Source of the DNA: Clostridiaceae bacterium Marseille-Q4143
Lineage (GTDB): Bacteria > Bacillota > Clostridia > Lachnospirales > Lachnospiraceae
NCBI GenBank assembly: GCA_018228645.1
Contig: CP073693.1
Span: forward strand, 1,135,001-1,195,000
DNA length: 60,000 bases
Direction of reading: 5' to 3'
The notes under the pieces were generated by a model. That model was not told the origin of the DNA. It saw nothing but the letters and a program-made list of their open reading frames with translations, and did not search any database. Below, piece by piece: positions 53,881 to 60,000 of this stretch (within the stretch, counting starts at the first letter, position 1; the number at the start of each line of letters is the position of its first letter). A program made the translations under genes and the position numbers.

Positions 53881-54147
53881 TTCCGTGCAGCCGGGGAGAT
53901 GGCGGTGCCCTGTACCTACAATCCGCCTTAGTGGGGGTGATATCCTGCCCCGGGCTGTTTGGTCGGAAGCTGCCCTGTATAAGTGGCATTGATGTCCGGG
54001 TCCTGCGCAACAGGAACCTGTGAACCGTGTCAGGTTGGGAACAAAGCAGCACTAAGCGGGATCTTCTGTGTGCCGCAGGGGTGCCTGGGCTGAGTTAACT
54101 GTACAGGTAACGTACCGGTCGGCAGTTCAAAGCAGGATGCACGGATT
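53881..54147 (+). ncRNA. ffs: Signal recognition particle RNA, large bacterial type
   Basis: About 265 bases. The Alu part (GCCGGGGAGATGGCGG, then GTGCCCTGTACC) and the S-domain tip (GTCAGGTTGGGAACAAAGCAGCA near 54031-54053) are both visible, and the ends pair (CCGTGC with GCACGG). This is the Bacillus/Clostridium 6S-scRNA form with Alu domain, not the short 4.5S form. A small hairpin GCATCTTTGAAGATGC at 53846-53861 lies in the presumed precursor 5' leader. End positions are approximate. Confidence 0.93.
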
Positions 54148-54163
54148 TAAAAAGATAAAGAGG

Positions 54164-54192
54164 GCTTCTCAGGTAACTGGGAAGTTTTTTTG
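54164..54192 (+). terminator. Terminator of the SRP RNA
   Basis: CTTCTC and GGGAAG pair around an eight-base loop, followed by seven T. Confidence 0.8.
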
Positions 54193-54203
54193 TTATGCAT
54201 TTC

Positions 54204-54232
54204 TTGTGAAAAGTCTTTTCGTAGGGTATAAT
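54204..54232 (+). promoter_or_regulatory. Promoter of the phosphofructokinase gene
   Basis: TTGTGA, 17-base spacer, TATAAT, 35 bases before the ATG. Confidence 0.75.
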
Positions 54233-54266
54233 CAGAATAAATCCAAAGAATAAAGGAGAACAGACT

Positions 54267-55343
54267 ATGAAGAGAGTTGGTCTTTTGACGAGCGGCGGAG
54301 ACTGTCAGGCGTTGAATGCAACCATGCGTGGCGTGGCAAAAGGACTGTATAACGAGTTGGGCGGAGACGTCGAGATTTATGGATTTGAAGAAGGATATAA
54401 GGGACTGATTTATAATGAATACCGTCTGATGACAGGACGGGATTTCTCTGGAATTCTTACAAGAGGAGGAACGATTCTCGGAAGTTCCAGACAGTCATTT
54501 AAGACAATGAGAACGCCAGATGAGAACGGGCTTGATAAGGTAGCAGCCATGAAACAGAATTATAAGAGACTGGACCTGGACTGCCTGGTAATTCTTGGTG
54601 GAAATGGAACGCAGAAAACAGCTAATTTGCTCAGCGAAGAAGGTCTGAATGTCATTCATCTTCCGAAGACAATTGATAATGATATCTGGGGGACAGATAT
54701 GACCTTTGGTTTTCAGAGTGCAGTAGATATTGCAACGGAGTGTATTGACTGCATCCATACAACGGCAGCTTCCCATGGACGTGTATTCATCGTGGAAGTC
54801 ATGGGTCACAAAGTAGGCTGGCTGACGCTTCATGCCGGAATTGCGGGCGGTGCAGATATCGTTCTCATTCCGGAGATTCCGTATGATATCAATAAAGTAT
54901 GTGAGGCAATTGAGAAGCGGAATAAGGCGAAAAAAGGCTTCACAATTCTCGCCGTTGCAGAGGGTGCCATTTCTAAAGAAGATGCAGCACTTTCCAAGAA
55001 GGAATATAAAAATAAGATGGCCAATTATCAGTACCCGTCCGTATCTTATGAACTGGCAGATCAGATCAAAGAGCAGATTGGTGCAGACGTCAGAGTAACG
55101 GTTCCGGGGCATACACAGAGAGGCGGTTCGCCGGTTCCGTATGACCGTGTACTTTCTACCCGGCTGGGAGCCCGTGCCGCAAAACTGATTGTGGATGAGG
55201 AGTACGGATATATGGTCGGTATTGTAAATGGGGAGACATGTAAAGTGCCATTAGGTGAAGTGGCAGGAAAGCTTAAGATGGTAGACCCGAATTCAGGAAT
55301 CATTGAAGAGGCCAAGATGATCGGCATCAGTTTCGGAGATTAA
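54267..55343 (+). CDS. 6-phosphofructokinase, atypical active-site type
   Basis: 358 residues. PFK-A fold with TSGGDCQALNA near 8-18, GGNGT at 111-115, PKTIDNDIWG near 133-142 (catalytic D137), and GHTQRGGSP near 279-287. In E. coli numbering G104 is kept (ATP type), but position 124 is lysine K134 (PPi type), and D103 is replaced by N113. This mix matches the broad group of mixed-motif PFKs rather than classic PfkA; the phosphate donor cannot be settled by eye. Inserted between SRP RNA and dnaX. AAAGGAG precedes the ATG. Confidence 0.88.
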   Translation: MKRVGLLTSGGDCQALNATMRGVAKGLYNELGGDVEIYGFEEGYKGLIYNEYRLMTGRDFSGILTRGGTILGSSRQSFKTMRTPDENGLDKVAAMKQNYKRLDLDCLVILGGNGTQKTANLLSEEGLNVIHLPKTIDNDIWGTDMTFGFQSAVDIATECIDCIHTTAASHGRVFIVEVMGHKVGWLTLHAGIAGGADIVLIPEIPYDINKVCEAIEKRNKAKKGFTILAVAEGAISKEDAALSKKEYKNKMANYQYPSVSYELADQIKEQIGADVRVTVPGHTQRGGSPVPYDRVLSTRLGARAAKLIVDEEYGYMVGIVNGETCKVPLGEVAGKLKMVDPNSGIIEEAKMIGISFGD

Positions 55344-55344
55344 G

Positions 55345-56904
55345 ATGTCTTATACCGCATTATACAGAAAATTCCGCCCATCTGAATTTTCGGATGTAAA
55401 AGGACAGGATCATATTGTAACAACGTTGAAAAACCAGATCGAGGCAGATAGGATCGGACATGCCTATCTTTTCTGCGGTACCAGAGGTACCGGTAAGACA
55501 ACCGTTGCAAAGATCTTTGCCCGCGCAGTGAACTGTGAACATCCGGTGGACGGAAATCCCTGCGGGGAATGTGCCATGTGCCGTGCTATTGCGTCGGGTG
55601 CATCCATGAATGTGATTGAGATTGATGCCGCATCCAACAATGGCGTGGATAATATCCGTGAGATTCGTGATGAAGTGGCATATTCACCGACAGAAGGAAA
55701 ATATAAAGTTTATATTATTGATGAGGTGCACATGCTTTCCATCGGGGCATTCAATGCACTTCTGAAGACACTGGAAGAACCCCCTTCCTATGTGATCTTC
55801 ATTCTGGCAACGACGGAGGCGCACAAGATTCCTGTGACGATTCTGTCCCGCTGTCAGAGATATGATTTCCGGAGAATTACGACTGAGACGATTGCCGCCA
55901 GACTCCGGGAACTGATGGATACAGAAAAAGTAGAGGTGGAAGACCGGGCACTGACGTATATTGCCAAGGCAGCGGATGGTTCCATGCGTGATGCATTGAG
56001 TCTTCTGGATCAGTGTATTGCATTCTATCTGGGGCAGAAGCTTACTTATGAGCATGTCCTGGAAGTCCTGGGAGCCGTGGATATCGACGTGTTCAGCAGT
56101 CTGTTTCGTAAGATTTGCAGACAGGAAGTCACGGATGTAATCCAGGAAGTGGAAAAGATTATTTTACAGGGACGAGAACTCTCCCAGTTTACGGTAGATT
56201 TTATCTGGTATCTGAGAAATCTTCTGATGCTCAGTACCGATGATCATATGGCGGAGATGTTGGATGTGTCAGCGGAAAATCTGATACGGATGCAGGAAGA
56301 AGCTGCCATGACGGACCCAGAGACGCTGATGAGGTATATTCGTGTATTTTCCGAACTGTCAGGGCAGCTTCGGTATGCAACGCAGAAACGTGTGCTGGTG
56401 GAGATTGCACTGATCAAACTGTGCAGACCTTCCATGGAGAAAAACTACGATTCTCTGCTGCAGAGAATTTCTCAGATTGAGCAGAAATTGGAGCAGGGGG
56501 CAGTATGTGCGCCTGCAGCAGCCGGAACAGATTCTTTAGCGCAGAAAATGCCGGCTGCTCAGCGGGAAAAGCTTCCGAGAGAAGCAATGTCAGAAGATGT
56601 TCAGCTGTTTATAAACAGATTTCAGGAGCTTCGAAGAAAAATGGGAGGCATGCAGAGTCAGCAGCTGAAGGATGCGGTGGTGAGAGAACTGCCGGAAGGC
56701 GCCGGAATACAGGTGATTCTCGGCAGAGAACTGCCGGTAGACGAGCAGGCGCTTTCAGAAGATCTGCAGCGTATGATAGAGAAAGAACTTCATGTGCAGA
56801 TGAAGGTACAGGTTCATACTCCTCATACAGATCCGAGACCGCAGGAGCCGGTGGCAGATCTGTCGGGGTTTATAGATATGGAAATAGAAGTAGATTCAGA
56901 ATAG
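55345..56904 (+). CDS. dnaX: DNA polymerase III subunits gamma/tau
   Basis: 519 residues. MSYTALYRKFRPSEFSDVKGQDHI start, Walker A GTRGTGKTT near 45-53, zinc cysteines CEHPVDGNPCGECAMC near 64-79, Walker B IIDEVHMLS near 122-130, and SRC in LSRCQRYDF near 168. The C-terminal tau-like part (about 370-519) is poorly conserved. No slippery A-run typical of E. coli gamma frameshifting was noticed. Starts one base after the PFK stop. Confidence 0.95.
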   Translation: MSYTALYRKFRPSEFSDVKGQDHIVTTLKNQIEADRIGHAYLFCGTRGTGKTTVAKIFARAVNCEHPVDGNPCGECAMCRAIASGASMNVIEIDAASNNGVDNIREIRDEVAYSPTEGKYKVYIIDEVHMLSIGAFNALLKTLEEPPSYVIFILATTEAHKIPVTILSRCQRYDFRRITTETIAARLRELMDTEKVEVEDRALTYIAKAADGSMRDALSLLDQCIAFYLGQKLTYEHVLEVLGAVDIDVFSSLFRKICRQEVTDVIQEVEKIILQGRELSQFTVDFIWYLRNLLMLSTDDHMAEMLDVSAENLIRMQEEAAMTDPETLMRYIRVFSELSGQLRYATQKRVLVEIALIKLCRPSMEKNYDSLLQRISQIEQKLEQGAVCAPAAAGTDSLAQKMPAAQREKLPREAMSEDVQLFINRFQELRRKMGGMQSQQLKDAVVRELPEGAGIQVILGRELPVDEQALSEDLQRMIEKELHVQMKVQVHTPHTDPRPQEPVADLSGFIDMEIEVDSE

Positions 56905-56917
56905 GAGGATTTTTAAT

Positions 56918-57265
56918 ATGGCAAGAAGAGGAGGATTCCCGGGTGGAGGAATGCCGGGCAATATGAGTAATCTGATGAAGCAGGCACAGCGCATGCAGCG
57001 TCAGATGGAGGAGAGCGCAAAAGAACTGGAGAGCGCGGAATTTACAGCGGCAGCAGGCGGCGGAGCAGTAGAAGTGACGGTGACCGGTAAAAAAGAAGTG
57101 ACTAAAGTCAAACTGGATCCGGAAGCAGTTGATCCGGACGATGTGGAGATGCTGGAAGACCTTATTATGGCAGCAACCAATGAGGCGCTCAGAAAAGCAG
57201 AAGAAGCATCCGCAGCGAATATGGCGAAACTGACCGGAGGATTGGGCGGAGGAATGCCGTTCTAA
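56918..57265 (+). CDS. ybaB: YbaB/EbfC nucleoid-associated protein
   Basis: 115 residues. Glycine/methionine-rich N-terminus, [20 protein letters not shown] near 20-39 and [44 protein letters not shown] as the core. A small DNA-binding protein encoded in the usual dnaX-ybaB-recR order. Its stop shares a base with the recR start (TAATG). Confidence 0.95.
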   Translation: MARRGGFPGGGMPGNMSNLMKQAQRMQRQMEESAKELESAEFTAAAGGGAVEVTVTGKKEVTKVKLDPEAVDPDDVEMLEDLIMAATNEALRKAEEASAANMAKLTGGLGGGMPF

Positions 57266-57861
57266 TGGAGTATTACAGTAATCAGATTGGACAGCTGGTG
57301 GAACAGCTGTCTTCTTTGCCTGGAATAGGTGCCAAGACCGCACAGCGGCTGGCGTTTCATATTATTGATATGCCGCAGGAGCGGGTAGAAAAACTGGCAG
57401 AAACCATGGTCAGTGCCAGAAAAACAATCCGTTACTGCAAAGAATGCCTGACCCTGACGGATCAGGAACTCTGTCCGATCTGCGCAAATCCCAACCGGAA
57501 TCATAAAGTGATTATGGTAGTGGAAAATCCACGGGATATGAGTGCCTATGAAAAGACGGGAAAATATGAAGGTGTTTATCATGTGCTTCACGGGGCAATC
57601 TCGCCCATGCTGGGAATCGGTCCGTCCGATATCCGGCTGAAAGAACTGATGCACAGACTGGAAAAAGATGTGGATGAGGTGATCATTGCCACAAATTCCA
57701 GTCTGGAAGGGGAAACAACAGCCATGTATATCAGCAAACTGGTGAAGCCGACCGGAATCAAGGTGAGCAGAATTGCCAGTGGAGTTCCTGTAGGAGGAGA
57801 CCTGGAGTACATTGATGAGGTAACATTGCTCCGTGCACTGGAAGGCCGCGTGGAACTGTAA
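57265..57861 (+). CDS. recR: Recombination protein RecR
   Basis: 198 residues. HhH segment [20 protein letters not shown] near 15-34, zinc finger [16 protein letters not shown] near 57-72, and Toprim core [31 protein letters not shown] near 85-115. It works with RecO and RecF in gap repair. The Bacillus neighbours yaaL and bofA are not downstream here but at 35.4-36.0 kb. Confidence 0.96.
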   Translation: MEYYSNQIGQLVEQLSSLPGIGAKTAQRLAFHIIDMPQERVEKLAETMVSARKTIRYCKECLTLTDQELCPICANPNRNHKVIMVVENPRDMSAYEKTGKYEGVYHVLHGAISPMLGIGPSDIRLKELMHRLEKDVDEVIIATNSSLEGETTAMYISKLVKPTGIKVSRIASGVPVGGDLEYIDEVTLLRALEGRVEL

Positions 57862-57874
57862 GGAGGGGAAAACG

Positions 57875-58918
57875 GTGAGTATTTCAAAAAAAAGTTTCGG
57901 GGTTACAAAAGACGGAAAAGAGACATTTCTGTATACTATTAGTAATAAAAATGGGATGAAGGCAGCAGTGTCCAATTTTGGGGCTATTCTGGTACAGCTG
58001 ATAGTTCCAGATAAAAAAGGCGGGGTTCGAGATGTGGTACTCGGCTTTGATTCGGTAGCAGGATACGAAGGGAATGACTGCTTTTTCGGCTCCACTATCG
58101 GGCGGAATGCAAACCGGATCGGCGGCGCGGAATTTGAACTGGATGGGACAACCGTTCATCTGGCGGCAAATGAGAATGGCAATAATCTTCATACAGATTT
58201 TGATCATGGATTTCACAAAGCGGTCTGGAATGCAGAACTGTTGGAAGAAGAAAATGCAGTGAGATTTTTCTATCGTAGTCCAGATGGGGAAAACGGGTTC
58301 CCGGGAAATCTTGACATAAAAGTGACCTACACACTGCAGGAAGATAATGCCATCCGCATTGATTATGATGGAGTCAGCGATAAGAAGACTGTGATCAATG
58401 TGACAAACCACAGTTATTTTAATCTGAATGGACATGACAGCGGATCTATCTGTGATGAGCGGGTGATGATTCAGGCAGATACGTTTACAGAACTCGGAGC
58501 CGGATCAATTCCGACGGGCAGAATTCTGCAGGTAGAGGGGACTCCCATGGATCTTCGTTCTGGAAAACGTGTAGGTGATGAAATTGATGCAGATTTTGGA
58601 CAGCTGACTTTGACAGGTGGTTATGACCATAACTGGGTACTGCAAAATCATGGAAATCTGGAAAAGGTGGCACAGGTGGAGGATGATGCTTCCGGAATTG
58701 TGATGGATGCGTATACGGATCTTCCGGGAGTGCAGTTTTATGCAGGAAACTTTATTACCCCGCAGAAGGGAAAAGATGGAGTATCTTACGGAAACCGTCA
58801 GGCGCTTTGTCTGGAGATGCAGTATTTTCCGGATAGTATACATCATCCGGAATTTCCGCAGCCGGTATTTGATGCCGGACAGCATTATCATGCATCTGCT
58901 ATTTACAAATTTCGATAA
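57875..58918 (+). CDS. galM: Aldose 1-epimerase
   Basis: 347 residues from the GTG at 57875, which has AAGGAGGGG just upstream. GalM family: IGRNANRIGGAEFELDG near 77-93, ENGNNLHTDFDHGFHKAVW near 101-119, catalytic histidine in VTNHSYFNLNG near 181-191 and catalytic glutamate in LCLEMQYFPDSIHHPEFP near 312-329. It interconverts alpha and beta aldoses such as galactose or glucose. Confidence 0.93.
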   Translation: MSISKKSFGVTKDGKETFLYTISNKNGMKAAVSNFGAILVQLIVPDKKGGVRDVVLGFDSVAGYEGNDCFFGSTIGRNANRIGGAEFELDGTTVHLAANENGNNLHTDFDHGFHKAVWNAELLEEENAVRFFYRSPDGENGFPGNLDIKVTYTLQEDNAIRIDYDGVSDKKTVINVTNHSYFNLNGHDSGSICDERVMIQADTFTELGAGSIPTGRILQVEGTPMDLRSGKRVGDEIDADFGQLTLTGGYDHNWVLQNHGNLEKVAQVEDDASGIVMDAYTDLPGVQFYAGNFITPQKGKDGVSYGNRQALCLEMQYFPDSIHHPEFPQPVFDAGQHYHASAIYKFR

Positions 58919-58927
58919 TAAGATAAG

Positions 58928-58953
58928 AAAGACGCTTCGGCGTCTTTTTTTGT
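58928..58953 (+). terminator. Terminator after galM
   Basis: AAGACGC, a TTCG tetraloop, GCGTCTT and a run of T. A classic intrinsic terminator ten bases after the stop. Confidence 0.92.
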
Positions 58954-59036
58954 CGATAAAATAGAAAAAAAACGTATCTGTTTCGGCAAAAGAGCAGAAA
59001 CTTTCGTGCTACCATTAGGCAGGATGGAGGGTAAAC

Positions 59037-60000
59037 ATGAAAACATTTCCGAAGAATATACGGCAGATAGGAGAACCTGGAGCAGGAAGAAAAATACTGA
59101 TAGAGGATTATGTCTATACATATCTTCGGCAGCTGGCGGAAGATGATCTGACCTGCATGAAGACAGCAATTCTTGTGGGATATCCGGAAACAGAAGTGCT
59201 TTATATCCAGGGGGCATTTGAAGTGGATATGGGACAGGAACGGAAGTGCTGGTTTGGAAATGAGCAGTGGAGAGATATATTTGAAGTGCTTCAGAACTGG
59301 TTTGAAGGAATGGAAGTGGTTGGGTGGTATTTATCTAATCCGGGCTTTCCGCTGGCGCTGACAGAAGAAGTTAAGGTGATTCATGGGCGGCATTTTTCCG
59401 GAGATCAGTATGTATTTCTGCAGATGGATGCGTTGGAAAATGAAGAAGTTTTTTATGGAAAAAGTGAATTCGGGCTTGCGCCTTTGAATGGCTATTATAT
59501 CTATTATGAAAAAAATGAAGCAATGCAGGCGTATATGAGCGGACAGAAAAAAGGAATGGGAATTGAACCAGAGGGAATTCTGGAGGATCGTGCCGCGCTT
59601 CGTTTTCGAAGTGTCATGCAGGAGAAACGGGAACATCATGCACAGAAAAAAGCCATGACATTTCTTGGTACGGCATGTGTCTTTCTGGCGATGGTGATTC
59701 TTGTGATCGGAGTTACCCTTGTCAATAATTATGATCGTATGTCCAATATGGAAAATGAGATTTACAGGATCTCGGAAAATCTGGATCATACAGAGGGGGA
59801 TACTGAACTGGCAACGGCTGTAGAAGAGGAAAACCAGGAGGCTATTGATAATATGGATGAGAAGGATGCATCAGAGCAGGATTTGACGGAAGAATCCTCA
59901 TCCGGGCAGTCGGACGAGCCGGAGACACTGCCAGAAGAATCTCCGGATACCGGTACGGTCGAGGAACCGGTTCAGGAAGTTTTGTCACAGGCAGTGCAGC
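59037..60000 (+). CDS. Membrane protein with degenerate MPN/JAMM-like domain (3' end outside window)
   Basis: At least 321 residues; the frame is still open at the window edge. ATG preceded by GGAGG at about 59025. Residues 15-165 resemble an MPN/JAMM domain: ILVGYPETEVLYIQGAF near 45, then VVGWYLSNPGF at 94-104 where active enzymes have GWYHSHPGF. Both histidines (L99, N101) and the later aspartate position (V112) are replaced, so it is probably not a metalloprotease. One membrane helix lies at 207-230, then a glutamate- and serine-rich external linker. A C-terminal domain, possibly LysM, may follow beyond the edge. Confidence 0.65.
   Translation, partial: MKTFPKNIRQIGEPGAGRKILIEDYVYTYLRQLAEDDLTCMKTAILVGYPETEVLYIQGAFEVDMGQERKCWFGNEQWRDIFEVLQNWFEGMEVVGWYLSNPGFPLALTEEVKVIHGRHFSGDQYVFLQMDALENEEVFYGKSEFGLAPLNGYYIYYEKNEAMQAYMSGQKKGMGIEPEGILEDRAALRFRSVMQEKREHHAQKKAMTFLGTACVFLAMVILVIGVTLVNNYDRMSNMENEIYRISENLDHTEGDTELATAVEEENQEAIDNMDEKDASEQDLTEESSSGQSDEPETLPEESPDTGTVEEPVQEVLSQAVQ

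Noticed and set aside
57262..58095. A 277-codon minus-strand frame opposite recR and galM
   Set aside because: Both plus-strand genes carry intact family motifs; the frame has none.

Overview
The window reads as chromosome from a Gram-positive, spore-forming member of the Clostridia, most likely a Lachnospiraceae gut anaerobe. This is inferred from the moderate GC content, the strong purine-rich ribosome binding sites, the sporulation genes (spmA, spmB, bofA, ricT), a large Bacillus/Clostridium-type SRP RNA with an Alu domain, a Lachnospiraceae-style Tad pilus locus, and several families common in that group (DUF885, DUF2508/YaaL, DUF5702). No phage, insertion sequence or CRISPR array was seen.

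Layout. 1-2050 is the 3' part of a 23S rRNA, followed without a 5S gene by six tRNAs (Asp, Val, Tyr, fMet, Phe, Lys) and a terminator. 2837-8106 is an envelope-sugar cluster: a cytidylate-kinase-like protein, a GT39/ArnT-like membrane protein, a WecE-like sugar aminotransferase, an ATP-grasp protein and a paired small (EamA/SMR) flippase. 8107-12920 is a housekeeping run matching the Bacillus yaaO-tmk-holB-yaaT-rsmI block, with a guanylate-kinase-like gene in the tmk position. 12942-19869 is the most unusual stretch: a CHASE2 adenylate cyclase, a secreted InlB-repeat protein, a FecR lipoprotein, a two-TM channel/TrkA-N protein with an atypical pore filter, and a cyclic-nucleotide-binding protein. 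Together they could form a self-contained cAMP signalling and ion-conductance unit.

19847-23492 holds an isomerase-like protein, two tRNA-modification enzymes and a MATE exporter. 23545-26546 is spmA and spmB split apart by a reverse-strand threonine aldolase and two decayed genes (aspA and an Lrp regulator). 26662-30986 is a sucrose operon (LacI regulator, GH32 hydrolase, PTS IIBCA) with a perfect 16-bp operator palindrome. 31049-35973 carries a MarR regulator, a DUF885 hydrolase, metG, yaaL and bofA. 36166-44538 is a complete Tad/Flp pilus locus ending in an FHA-domain protein and preceded by a leader with several possible RNA hairpins.

44539-51033 is a sigma-54 system: a PrpR-type activator on the reverse strand, a consensus -24/-12 promoter, a tripartite tricarboxylate transporter (TctC, TctB, TctA) and an amidohydrolase that may process the imported substrate. 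51182-57861 returns to conserved genes (tatD, rsmA, tadA, SRP RNA, a phosphofructokinase, dnaX, ybaB, recR). The end holds galM and the start of a membrane protein with a degenerate MPN/JAMM-like fold, cut by the window edge.

All family names are judged from sequence patterns by eye; no database search was run.
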